From NCBI RefSeq assembly GCF_027286305.1, contig NZ_CP114599.1:4136001-4200000 (forward strand): a DNA stretch of 64,000 nt. Direction: 5' to 3'. The translations under genes and the position numbers were made by a program. Position 1 is the stretch's first letter, and each line of letters opens with the position of its first letter. The notes beneath the pieces are model-generated. The model was not told where the DNA came from and ran no database searches. It saw only the letters and a list, made by a program, of their open reading frames with translations. Positions 1 through 7,735 of this stretch are shown here, piece by piece. The stretch comes from Phenylobacterium sp. NIBR 498073. GTDB lineage: Bacteria > Pseudomonadota > Alphaproteobacteria > Caulobacterales > Caulobacteraceae.

Positions 1-630
1 CGTCGCCAGGTTCGAGCCGACATGGGTGAAGATCGCCACGTCGGCGCCTTTGAACACCCCGTCGCGGACCATGTAGGCCTTGCCGCCCAGCAGCTCCTCG
101 GCGACCCCCGGCCACAGCATCAGCGTGCCGGCGATGTTCTGCTTCTCCATCAGCTCCTTGACCGCCAGGGCGGCGACCACGTTCAGCGCCTGGCCGGAGT
201 TGTGGCCCTCGCCGTGACCCGGCGCGCCCTCGACCAGCGGCTCGTGCCAGGGCACGCCCGGCTTCTGCGAGGCCTTCGGAATGCCGTCGATGTCGCTGCC
301 CAGCACGATGACCGGGCCGCCCGTTCCGTGGGTCCAGGTCGCGGTCCAGCCGGTCGGCAGGCCGGCGACGCCGCGCTGGATCGTAAAGCCGTTCTTCTCC
401 AGCACGCCGGTGACGTACTTCGAGGTCTCGACCTCCTGGAAGGCCAGTTCGCCATAGGAGAAAATCTGGTCGTTCATCTGCTGGGCCAGCTTGGCGCGGC
501 TTTCGACCCCGGCCTCGGCCTGCGCCTTCAGGCCGGCTATCTTCGCGGCCGGATAGCTCTGGGCCAGCGCCGTCGGCGCGACCGAACAAAGCAGACCAGC
601 CATGGCGGCCGCCGTCACGAACACACGCAT
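1..630 (-). CDS. Secreted M20-family metallopeptidase/amidohydrolase, C-terminus cut off by the window edge
   Basis: The gene reads leftwards off the window edge, so only the first 210 residues are present. The ATG at 630-628 opens a signal peptide (MRVFV...TALA, cleavage near residue 23). After it come M20-type metal sites: SDIDGIP around residue 113, GHGEGHN at 138-144 and a glutamate pair in VAEELLGG near 178. M20 enzymes of the AbgB/HipO type are zinc- or manganese-dependent amidases that hydrolyse N-acyl amino acids or small peptides. The export signal places this one in the periplasm. The substrate cannot be told from half a protein. The ribosome site (GGGGGGA, 5 bases from the ATG) is weak but present. 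The gene is divergent from the metal-efflux operon. Confidence 0.8.
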   Translation of the reverse strand, partial: MRVFVTAAAMAGLLCSVAPTALAQSYPAAKIAGLKAQAEAGVESRAKLAQQMNDQIFSYGELAFQEVETSKYVTGVLEKNGFTIQRGVAGLPTGWTATWTHGTGGPVIVLGSDIDGIPKASQKPGVPWHEPLVEGAPGHGEGHNSGQALNVVAALAVKELMEKQNIAGTLMLWPGVAEELLGGKAYMVRDGVFKGADVAIFTHVGSNLAT

Positions 631-732
631 AACAATTCCCCCCAGGGTCACTTCCCGTCACCGACAGAGGGGCACGAGAACGGCGCCGCTGGGAAGCCCC
701 CGAAACGTCATGGACCGCATCGCAAATAGCAC

Positions 733-763
733 TTGCTCCTACAGCTGCTGTAGGATGCAGAGG
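733..763 (+). promoter_or_regulatory. MerR-family (CadR/ZntR-type) operator-promoter
   Basis: A near-perfect dyad, CCTACAG-CTG-CTGTAGG, at 738-754 overlaps a -35-like TTGCTC at 733-738. A 19-base spacer leads to a poor -10 candidate (CAGAGG, 758-763). A dyad centred in an over-long 19-base spacer is the hallmark of promoters untwisted by MerR-family metal sensors, and the arms resemble known CadR/PbrR sites. It lies just before the first gene of the efflux operon. If it is used, transcription would begin within a few bases of the ATG at 771, so the in-frame ATG at 789 could be the true start. No merR-type gene is nearby. Confidence 0.55.
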
Positions 764-770
764 CTGCACC

Positions 771-1124
771 ATGATCGGGCGACGGCTCATGGACGGTTCG
801 CGGCGCGCCGGGGCGATGCTCGCCCTGCTGGCGGCCCTGCTGTTCGTGCTGCTGCCTGCGCCCGGTCATGCTGAGCCGATCGCGGACCTGGCGACGCCGG
901 CCGTCGCCAGCGCCCATCACGTCGGCGACGGCGACCCCGACGCCGCCCATCATGCGCCGGGAGCCCACTGCCCCACCCATTGCGCCGGCCATGCCGCGCC
1001 GCCCCTGCTGGCGATGAGCGCCATCGACGCTGGGGCGCTCGCCGACCGCCGGCGCCCGGCCGACGACGCCGCCCCCGCGACCTTGAGCTCGGCGCCTCCG
1101 ACCCGGCCTCCCTCAGCGGCCTGA
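771..1124 (+). CDS. Small exported His/Cys-rich protein, CzcI-like, first gene of the metal-efflux operon
   Basis: A 117-residue protein with a hydrophobic export segment (about residues 13-33) and then a short metal-ligand-rich stretch: His at 49, 50, 60, 61, 66, 70 and 74, and Cys at 67 and 71. The C-terminal part is low-complexity Ala/Pro/Arg. Small periplasmic His-rich proteins such as CzcI head czc-type operons and are thought to sense or buffer metal, and position and composition fit that role. No catalytic motif is visible. ATG 771 is used here; ATG 789 is a plausible alternative because the predicted promoter ends almost at 771. It is followed 52 bases later by the outer-membrane component. 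Confidence 0.6.
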   Translation: MIGRRLMDGSRRAGAMLALLAALLFVLLPAPGHAEPIADLATPAVASAHHVGDGDPDAAHHAPGAHCPTHCAGHAAPPLLAMSAIDAGALADRRRPADDAAPATLSSAPPTRPPSAA

Positions 1125-1176
1125 CGGCTCTGCGCGCCGACGCGCGCCCTCGTCCTGTCCGTTTCCGGAGATCCCG

Positions 1177-2421
1177 ATGCCTCCCCATCACGTCCGTCTG
1201 GCGGCCCTGCTGGCCGCAGGCGGCCTGACCTGCGCCGGCCCGGCCCTGGCCGCGCCCGCACCCGCCTTCCCCGACCTGCTGGCCGCCGCCGCCCAGGCGC
1301 CGCTGCGCGCCGAAAGCCAGGCCCAGGTCGCCGCCGCCCAGGGCCGCCTCGACCAGGCCGGCGCCTGGCGCAATCCCGAGCTGTCGCTCGACGTCGAGAA
1401 TTTCGCGGGCGAAGGCCCGATGGAAGGCCTCGACTCGGCCGAGACCACCCTGTCGTTCAGCCAGACCCTGGAACTGAGCGGCAAGCGCGGCGCACGCATC
1501 GACGGCGCACGCAAGGACCTGGCCCTGGCCCGCGCCCGCGACGCCCAGGCGCGAACCGACTACGCCGCCGCCCTGGCGGTCGCCTACGCAGAAGCCGAGG
1601 CTGCGCACCTCCGCGCCGCCCAGGCCCGCGAGCTGTTCGAGGCCGCCCAGAGCGACGCCCGCGCCGCCGAGCTACTGGTCGAGGCCGGCAAGGAGGCGCG
1701 CCTGCGCGGCCTACAGGCCCAGGCCGACGCCCAAGCCGCCCAGGCCGGGCTGGGCCAGGCGCTGGCCGCCCGCGACGCCGCCTTCGGGCGGCTCTCGGCC
1801 CAGGCAGGGTCAGGCGAGGCGTTCGACTCGCTGACCTCCAGCCTGCTGTCGGCCGACCTCGCCGCCTCCGACGCCGAGCTAGCCGCTGCGCCCGCCGACA
1901 CTCCGGCGGTGCTGGCCGCCCTGGCCGACCGCGACAGCGCCGCGGCCAAGGTGCGGGTCGAACAGCTGCAGGCCCGCCCGGACCTCACCGTCTCGGCCGG
2001 CGTGCGCCGCTTCGCCGGCGACGACGCCACCGCCATGGTCGCCGGCGCCTCGCTGCCGCTGCCGCTGTTCGACGCCAACCGCGGCAATACGGCCGCCGCC
2101 CGGGCCGAGCTGACCGCCGCCGAGGCGCGACTGGCCCAGGCCCGGCTCGACGCCGCCGCCGACCTGGCCGCCGCCCGCTCCCAGGCCCGCAGCGCCGGCG
2201 CCCAGGCCAGCGCCGCCGCGGCTGGCGAAGCCGCCGCCGCCGAGGCCTATCGGCTGACGCGGATCGGCTATGAGGCCGGCCGCCTGCCGCTGCTCGAACT
2301 CACTGCTGCGCGCCGCGCCCTGGCCGCCGCGCGCCTGCAGACGCTGGAGGCGCGCCTCGCCCGCGTCCGCGCGCTGGCTGAGGCCGCGCGCCTGGCCGGC
2401 AAGCCCCCCTTCGGAGCCTGA
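1177..2421 (+). CDS. czcC: CzcC-type outer-membrane efflux channel (TolC/OEP family)
   Basis: A 414-residue protein with a signal peptide (about residues 1-26) and two long Ala-rich helical repeats that each match the outer-membrane efflux protein fold. The motif QAGAWRNPELSLDVEN at about 60-75 is the conserved N-terminal loop of heavy-metal CzcC/CnrC channels. It would form the trimeric outer-membrane exit duct for the CzcB and CzcA homologues encoded next. GGAG lies 6 bases before the ATG. Only two bases separate it from the adaptor gene. Divalent metal export is inferred from CzcA. The exact metal (Zn, Cd, Co or Ni) cannot be read from this subunit. Confidence 0.88.
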   Translation: MPPHHVRLAALLAAGGLTCAGPALAAPAPAFPDLLAAAAQAPLRAESQAQVAAAQGRLDQAGAWRNPELSLDVENFAGEGPMEGLDSAETTLSFSQTLELSGKRGARIDGARKDLALARARDAQARTDYAAALAVAYAEAEAAHLRAAQARELFEAAQSDARAAELLVEAGKEARLRGLQAQADAQAAQAGLGQALAARDAAFGRLSAQAGSGEAFDSLTSSLLSADLAASDAELAAAPADTPAVLAALADRDSAAAKVRVEQLQARPDLTVSAGVRRFAGDDATAMVAGASLPLPLFDANRGNTAAARAELTAAEARLAQARLDAAADLAAARSQARSAGAQASAAAAGEAAAAEAYRLTRIGYEAGRLPLLELTAARRALAAARLQTLEARLARVRALAEAARLAGKPPFGA

Positions 2422-2423
2422 CC

Positions 2424-3584
2424 ATGCTGCTCAGCAAACGAAACCTGCTCACCGGCGCGGCGCTCGCCGCCGCCCTAGCCGCCGGCTACGGCCTGGCCAC
2501 ATTCCGCCCCGCCCCCGCCGACGCGCATGGCGAGGAAGCGCATGGCGAAGAGGGCCACGCCGACGAAAAGGGCGGAGAGGAAGGCTTCATCGCCCTGGCC
2601 GCCGATCAGGCCGCCGCCGCCGGCGTCGCCGTCGTCACGGTCGGCCGCGGCGGAGGCTCGGACATCCGCCTGACCGGCCGGGTCGAGGCCGCGCCCGACG
2701 CTCGCGCCGTCGTCGCCGCCCCAGTGTCCGGCGTGGTGGAGCGCGTACTGCTCTCGCCTGGCGCCCAGGTCGCCGCCGGCGGCGGGGTCGCCGTGATCCG
2801 CAGCGCCGACGGCGCGCTGGTCCGCGCCGAGGCCTCCGCCGCCGCCGCCGAGGCCCAGGCCGCCCAGGCCGCGCTCTCCCGCGAGGACCGGCTGCTGAAG
2901 GCCGGCGTCACCGCCCGCCAGGACTGGGAGGCCGCCCGCGCCGCCTCCGTCCGCGCCGGCGCTCAGGCCGCCGCCGCCCAGGCCCGCGCCGCCGCCTCCG
3001 GCTCGCCTGGGGCCGGCGGCCAGACAACCCTGCGCAGCCCCATCGCCGGCCTGGTGACCAGCGTCCAGGTCGCCCCCGGCGGCTTCGTCGCCCAGGGCGC
3101 GCCGGTGGCCGAAGTCTCCAATCCCCAAAGGCTGGAGGTGGTGTTCAACGCGCCCGCCGACGCCGCCGCCAAGCTGGCGGTCGGCGCGCCGCTGAAGTTG
3201 GTCGGGCCGGACGGCCGCGAGGCGTCCGCCGAGATCGTCGGCATCGCCCCGCTGTCGCAGCTGGCCACCGGCGCCGCCATGGTCCGCGCCCGCCCGCTCG
3301 GCGGCCAGCTGACCCCCGGCGCGGCGGTCAGCGCCCAGGTCCCCGCCGACGGCAAGGGCCTGCCCAGCGTACCGTCCGACGCCGTGCAGACGGTCAAGGG
3401 CCGCCAGGTGGTGTTCGTCGCCGAAAAGAACGGCTTCCGCGTCCGCTCGGTCACCACCGGCCGCTCCGGCGGCGGACAGACCCAGATCGTCGCCGGGCTG
3501 AAGGGCGACGAGAAGGTCGCCGGCCGCGGCGCCTTCGTCCTCAAGGCCGAGCTCGCCAAGGGCGAAGCCGAGCACGGACACTAA
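2424..3584 (+). CDS. czcB: CzcB-type periplasmic adaptor (membrane fusion protein) of the RND metal pump
   Basis: A 386-residue membrane-fusion protein. An N-terminal hydrophobic anchor (about residues 9-25) is followed by a His/Glu-rich segment (HGEEAHGEEGHADEK, about 36-50) typical of metal-RND adaptors. Then come a barrel-sandwich half (VVAAPVSGVVERVLLSPG), an Ala-rich alpha-hairpin, the second lipoyl-like half (TLRSPIAGLVTSVQVAPGG) and C-terminal beta-barrel and proximal domains. It bridges the inner-membrane pump and outer-membrane channel and may present periplasmic metal to the pump. It starts two bases after czcC and ends 10 bases before czcA, so the genes are surely cotranscribed. 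Confidence 0.9.
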   Translation: MLLSKRNLLTGAALAAALAAGYGLATFRPAPADAHGEEAHGEEGHADEKGGEEGFIALAADQAAAAGVAVVTVGRGGGSDIRLTGRVEAAPDARAVVAAPVSGVVERVLLSPGAQVAAGGGVAVIRSADGALVRAEASAAAAEAQAAQAALSREDRLLKAGVTARQDWEAARAASVRAGAQAAAAQARAAASGSPGAGGQTTLRSPIAGLVTSVQVAPGGFVAQGAPVAEVSNPQRLEVVFNAPADAAAKLAVGAPLKLVGPDGREASAEIVGIAPLSQLATGAAMVRARPLGGQLTPGAAVSAQVPADGKGLPSVPSDAVQTVKGRQVVFVAEKNGFRVRSVTTGRSGGGQTQIVAGLKGDEKVAGRGAFVLKAELAKGEAEHGH

Positions 3585-3594
3585 GGGGGCCGCC

Positions 3595-6500
3595 ATGTTG
3601 AACAAGATCGTGGCGCTGTCCGTGCGCCACCGCTTCGCGGTCATCCTGATCGCGCTGGCCATGGCCGCCTACGGCGCGGTCGAACTCTTCCGGCTGCCGA
3701 TCGACGCGGTGCCCGACATCACCAACCGCCAGGTGCAGGTGACCACCGTCGCCCCGGCCCTGTCGCCCGAGGAGATCGAGCAGCGGGTCACCTACCCGCT
3801 GGAAACCGCCCTGACCGGAATCCCGGGGCTGATCGAGACCCGCTCGATCAGCCGCAACGGCTTCTCGCAGATCACCGCCGTCTTCACCGACCAGACCGAC
3901 GTCTATTTTGCGCGCAACCAGGTCACCGAGCGGCTGCAGGGCGCCCGCGACGAGCTGCCCGACGGCGCCGAACCGGCCCTGGCGCCCATCACCACCGGCC
4001 TCGGCGAGGTGATGATGTGGACGGTGAAGATGGCCCCGGCCAAGGGCGTCAGGCCTGGCCAGCCCGGCCCGCAGCCGGACGGGTCCTACCTCACCCCCGA
4101 GGGCGAGCGCCTGACCACCGAAATGGCCAAGGCGACCTACCTGCGCACGGTCCAGGACTGGATCATCACCCCGCAGCTGAAGACCGTGCCGGGCGTCGCC
4201 GGGATCGACGTCATCGGCGGCTACGTCAAGAAATACGCGGTGCGGCCCGATCCGGCCCGCATGACCGCCTATGGCGTCGGCTTGGGCGAGCTGGTCGAGG
4301 CGGTCGAGCACGCCAATACCGTGGCCGGCGCCGGCTACGTCTCGCGCGGCGGCGAGGCCTTCGTAGTCCGCGCCGACGCCCGAGTCCGCTCGGCCGAGGA
4401 CCTGGCCGCCGCCCCGATCAAGAACCACAACGGCCTGGTGGTCCGCGTCTCCGACGTCGCCACCGTCGAGATCGGCCAAGCTGCGCGACTGGGCGCGGCC
4501 CAGCAGCACGGCGAGGAGGTGGTGATCGGCACCGCCCTGATGCTGGCCGGCGAGAACAGCCGGACCGTCGCCCACGCGGTCGGCCAGCGGCTGGAGCAGA
4601 TCCAGGCCTCGCTGCCGCCGGGGGTCGAAGCAACGCCCGTGCTCGACCGCACCGCGCTGGTCGACCGCACCATATCGACCGTCCGCACCAGCCTGGCCGA
4701 GGGGGCGCTGCTGGTCATCGTGGTCCTGTTCCTGCTGCTGGGGAACGTGCGGGCGGCGATCATCACCGCGCTGGTGATCCCGCTGGCCTTCCTGTTCGGC
4801 GTCATCGGCATGAACAGGTTCGGGGTCTCCGGAAACCTGATGAGCCTGGGCGCCCTTGACTTCGGGCTGCTGGTCGACGGCGCGGTCGTCGTGGTCGAGA
4901 ACACCCTGCGCCGCCTGACCCTGCGCCGCCAGGCCGAGGGCCGCGACCTCACCAAGTCCGAGAGAATGAGCGAAGCGGTCGCCGCCGCCCGCCAGATGGT
5001 CCGCCCCGCCGCCTATGGCCAGGCGATCATCCTCTTGGTCTACGCCCCGCTGCTGGCGCTGGAAGGCGTCGAGGGCAAGATGTTCCACCCGATGGCCGCG
5101 ACGGTCATGCTGGCTCTGGCCGGCGCCTTCATCCTGACCTTCACCCTGGTCCCGGCCCTGGCCGCGCTGCTGATCAAGCCGCCGGAGCGGGAACATCAGT
5201 CCAAGGCCGAGGCGGTCGTCCGCGGCCGACTGGAGCCGCTGGTGCGCCAGGCCGTCGCCCATCCGCGCCGCGTCGCCCTCGGCGCTGGCGGCATGGTCCT
5301 GGTCGGGATCGCGGTGTTCAGCCTGCTCGGCCGCGAATTCATCCCGACGCTCGACGAGAAGGACGTCCTGCTCCAGGCCCTGCGCGTGCCCAGCGCCTCG
5401 CTCGAACAGTCGCTGGAGATGCAGGCCCGCCTTGAGAAGGCGCTGATCAAGATCCCAGAGGTCGAGACCGTCTTCTCCAAGACAGGCACGGCCGAGGTCG
5501 CCACCGACCCGATGCCGCCGAGCATCTCCGACACCTTCGTGATCCTCAAGGACCGCAAGGACTGGCCCGACCGGAGCCTCAGCAAGGCCGACGTCTCCGC
5601 CAAGATCGAGAAGGTGGCGAGCGGCCAGATCGGCAACGCCTACGAGTTCACCCAGCCGATCCAGATGCGCTTCAACGAACTGATCTCCGGCGTCCGCTCT
5701 GACGTCGCGGTCAAAGTCTATGGCGACGACTTCAACGAGATGGAGGCCACGGCCGAGAAGATCGCCACGGTGCTGCGCGGCGTGAAGGGCGCGGCCGACG
5801 TCAAGGTCGAGCAGGTGTCCGGCCTGCCGATGATGACCGCCCAGGTCGACCGCTCGGCCGCCGCCCTGCACGGGGTCCACGCCGCCGACGCCGCCGACGC
5901 GGTGCAGATCGCCCTGGCCGGCCGCACCGCGGGCCGCGTCTACGAGGGCGACCGCCGCTTCGACGTGATGGTCCGCCTCCCGGAGGAGGCGCGCAACGAC
6001 CTTGCCGTAGTCGCCCAGACGCCGCTGGCGGTGAACGACGGGGCGGTGATGGTGCCGCTCGGCTCGGTCATCCAGTTCCAGGAGGGCGAGGGGCCGAACC
6101 AGATCAGCCGCGAGAACGGCAAGCGGCGGGTCGTGGTCCAGGCCAATGTCCGCGGCCGCGACCTTGGCGGCTTCGTCACTGAGGCCCGCGCCGCGGTCGC
6201 CGACGAAGTCAAGTTGCCCCCCGGCGCCTGGATCGACTGGGGCGGCCAGTTCGAGAACCTGCAGCGGGCCGAGGCGCGGCTGGCCATCGTCGTGCCTATG
6301 GTGTTCGCCACCATCGCGGTGCTGCTCTACTTCGCGCTCGGCTCGGCCGCCCAGGCGGGCCTGGTCTTCGCCTGCGTGCCGCTGGCCCTGGTCGGCGGAG
6401 CCCTGGCCTTGCTGCTCCGGGGCATGCCGTTCTCGGTCTCGGCCGCGGTCGGGTTCATCGCCGTCTCCGGGGTGGCGACCCTGAACGGGCTGGTGCTGAT

Positions 6501-6795
6501 CCAGGCGATCCGCGAGCGCATCGAAGCGGGGATGGACCCGCGCGAGGCGGCGGTCGAGGGCTCCATGGCCCGGCTGCGCGCGGTGCTGACCACCGCCCTG
6601 GTGGCGGTGCTCGGCTTCATGCCGATGGCGCTGGCCAGCGGGGCCGGGGCCGAGGTGCAGAAGCCGCTGGCCACCGTGGTGATCGGCGGCCTTATCACAG
6701 CCACCCTGCTGACCCTGGTGGTGCTGCCGGCCCTCGCCAGCCGGGTCATCGGCCGCGCCGCGCCAAGACCGGCGGCTGAGCCCGCCGCGATCTAG
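3595..6795 (+). CDS. czcA: CzcA-type heavy-metal RND efflux pump, divalent-cation class
   Basis: A 1066-residue inner-membrane proton/cation antiporter with twelve predicted membrane segments and two large periplasmic loops, the usual length for HME-RND pumps. Residues 422-436 read DFGLLVDGAVVVVEN, matching the DFGxxxDGAxxxxEN signature of divalent pumps (CzcA, CnrA, NccA). Monovalent CusA-type pumps have a different sequence there. With the adjacent CzcB and CzcC types it would export Zn, Cd, Co or Ni across both membranes. AAGGGGG gives a strong ribosome site 6 bases before ATG 3595. Zn/Cd cannot be separated from Co/Ni by sequence alone. Confidence 0.92.
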   Translation: MLNKIVALSVRHRFAVILIALAMAAYGAVELFRLPIDAVPDITNRQVQVTTVAPALSPEEIEQRVTYPLETALTGIPGLIETRSISRNGFSQITAVFTDQTDVYFARNQVTERLQGARDELPDGAEPALAPITTGLGEVMMWTVKMAPAKGVRPGQPGPQPDGSYLTPEGERLTTEMAKATYLRTVQDWIITPQLKTVPGVAGIDVIGGYVKKYAVRPDPARMTAYGVGLGELVEAVEHANTVAGAGYVSRGGEAFVVRADARVRSAEDLAAAPIKNHNGLVVRVSDVATVEIGQAARLGAAQQHGEEVVIGTALMLAGENSRTVAHAVGQRLEQIQASLPPGVEATPVLDRTALVDRTISTVRTSLAEGALLVIVVLFLLLGNVRAAIITALVIPLAFLFGVIGMNRFGVSGNLMSLGALDFGLLVDGAVVVVENTLRRLTLRRQAEGRDLTKSERMSEAVAAARQMVRPAAYGQAIILLVYAPLLALEGVEGKMFHPMAATVMLALAGAFILTFTLVPALAALLIKPPEREHQSKAEAVVRGRLEPLVRQAVAHPRRVALGAGGMVLVGIAVFSLLGREFIPTLDEKDVLLQALRVPSASLEQSLEMQARLEKALIKIPEVETVFSKTGTAEVATDPMPPSISDTFVILKDRKDWPDRSLSKADVSAKIEKVASGQIGNAYEFTQPIQMRFNELISGVRSDVAVKVYGDDFNEMEATAEKIATVLRGVKGAADVKVEQVSGLPMMTAQVDRSAAALHGVHAADAADAVQIALAGRTAGRVYEGDRRFDVMVRLPEEARNDLAVVAQTPLAVNDGAVMVPLGSVIQFQEGEGPNQISRENGKRRVVVQANVRGRDLGGFVTEARAAVADEVKLPPGAWIDWGGQFENLQRAEARLAIVVPMVFATIAVLLYFALGSAAQAGLVFACVPLALVGGALALLLRGMPFSVSAAVGFIAVSGVATLNGLVLIQAIRERIEAGMDPREAAVEGSMARLRAVLTTALVAVLGFMPMALASGAGAEVQKPLATVVIGGLITATLLTLVVLPALASRVIGRAAPRPAAEPAAI

Positions 6796-6806
6796 CGCCG
6801 CGCCGG

Positions 6807-6834
6807 CGCGGACGTCCCGCCCGGGACCTCCGCG
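6807..6834. terminator. Two-part hairpin between convergent genes after czcA
   Basis: CGCGGA (6807-6812) pairs with TCCGCG (6829-6834), and inside it GTCCC (6814-6818) pairs with GGGAC (6823-6827) around a GCCC loop. It lies in the 49-base gap between czcA and the convergent 89-residue gene and could end transcripts from both sides. There is no U-tract on either strand, so intrinsic termination is uncertain. Confidence 0.45.
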
Positions 6835-6844
6835 TCGGCGTCGG

Positions 6845-7114
6845 TCATCTGGCCGAGAGGTTGAGCACCGCCTCGTCGCCGTCGCCCTCGACGTGGACGA
6901 TCATCACCCCCAGGGCGGGGCCGTCGTCGATCTGCAGCACCAGGTTCTGGCCCTTCAGCTCGGCCAGGCTGCGGCCGCTGCAAGTGCGGATCTTGGCGAT
7001 GAACGACAGGATCGAGTTCTGGGCGTGCTCGATGGTCGCCTCGAAGGTCACCGCCTCCAGCGGCTGTTCCTGGGTCCCCAGGACCCCGCTGCCCTGTCTG
7101 GTCGAAAAGACCAT
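6845..7114 (-). CDS. Conserved-looking 89-residue protein of unknown function, cotranscribed with pth2
   Basis: A small soluble protein with no signal peptide or membrane segment. It alternates short strands and helices (IEHAQNSILSFIAKIRTCSG, then LVLQIDDGPALGVMIVHVE). I do not recognise the family. A good ribosome site (GAGGTAGGA) precedes ATG 7114, only 4 bases after the pth2 stop, so it is the second gene of a two-gene operon. Third-position GC matches its neighbours, which supports it as a real gene. A link to peptidyl-tRNA turnover is suggested only by the operon. Confidence 0.6.
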   Translation of the reverse strand: MVFSTRQGSGVLGTQEQPLEAVTFEATIEHAQNSILSFIAKIRTCSGRSLAELKGQNLVLQIDDGPALGVMIVHVEGDGDEAVLNLSAR

Positions 7115-7118
7115 CGTC

Positions 7119-7460
7119 CTACCTCATCAACTTGAGCGCGCCGGTCACGGCGTCGATCTTGGAAATCTCGTCGGGGCCGATGCCCACGCAGGTCGGCGTG
7201 CCGGACGCGACCACCGTGCGGCCAGCGTCGCGGATCAGCATCACCGGCAGGCCGGCCGCCTCGGCCTGGCGCGCCAGCTCGAACAACTCGGCCTCCGAAC
7301 CGCAGCGCAGCACCACCTTGGGCATGCCCGCCTGCAGCCAGCCGGCCTGCTGCTCGCGCGGCGCGTTCAGCAGCCCGCCGACGGCGGCGTGCGCGACCTG
7401 GGCGGCCATCTTGCCGGGCGGCAGGCCGAGCGCCTCGTTGACGACGATGACTTGCTTCAT
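7119..7460 (-). CDS. Peptidyl-tRNA hydrolase, archaeal/eukaryotic-type Pth2 family
   Basis: A 113-residue protein matching PTH2: it opens MKQVIVVNEALGLPPGKMAA, then QVAHAAV, GMPKVVLRC, IRDAGRTVVASGTPT and GIGPDEI. Lys17, Asp78, Thr82 and Thr90 sit where the catalytic Lys, Asp and two Thr residues of archaeal Pth2 lie. Pth2 cleaves the ester bond of peptidyl-tRNAs released from stalled ribosomes. Bacteria normally use the unrelated Pth1, so this is likely a supplementary enzyme or one with a specialised substrate. I take ATG 7460, where family homology begins. An upstream TTG at 7496 would add 12 unrelated residues. The ribosome site is weak. Confidence 0.8.
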   Translation of the reverse strand: MKQVIVVNEALGLPPGKMAAQVAHAAVGGLLNAPREQQAGWLQAGMPKVVLRCGSEAELFELARQAEAAGLPVMLIRDAGRTVVASGTPTCVGIGPDEISKIDAVTGALKLMR

Positions 7461-7566
7461 GGGCGGTGTGTGCCCGCCAAGCCCCCCGAAAGGCAAGGCC
7501 GCCGTTTTTTACCCGGACACCTCATCGCCATGCCGTTAGGATCGCGTCTCGCAAGGACTCTCCCGC

Positions 7567-7728
7567 ATGACCGACACGCCCGACGAAACCCCGATCCAGC
7601 GCGCCCTGCGCCTGAAGAAAGAGGCCATCGAGGCGCGGCCGAAGCCGCCGCGCGGCGGACGCTTTCAGCGCGAGCAGGCCGCGGCCGCCCGCTCCTCGTC
7701 CAAGTCCAAGCCCTGGATGTCGCGCTAG
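7567..7728 (+). CDS. Small basic protein of 53 residues, unknown function
   Basis: A short reading frame begins at ATG 7567 with AAGGA nine bases upstream and ends at TAG 7726-7728. The product is hydrophilic and basic: an acidic N-terminus (MTDTPDETPIQRALRLKK), a central PKPPRGGRFQREQ and a C-terminal KSKPWMSR. It has no signal peptide or membrane segment. I do not recognise a domain. The clear ribosome site, codon use like its neighbours and an RNA-binding-like composition argue for a real gene. It is convergent with the DUF202 gene, with a 7-base gap. Confidence 0.55.
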   Translation: MTDTPDETPIQRALRLKKEAIEARPKPPRGGRFQREQAAAARSSSKSKPWMSR

Positions 7729-7735
7729 GGCCGGT

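Noticed and set aside
22..729. 235-codon plus-strand frame over the M20 peptidase
   Set aside because: The minus strand encodes a signal peptide and M20 metal motifs in a frame that runs off the window. The plus frame has no recognisable domain.
2475..5880. Long minus-strand frames opposite czcB and czcA
   Set aside because: They are His/Gly/Asp-rich shadows caused by high third-position GC; the plus strand encodes clear RND components.
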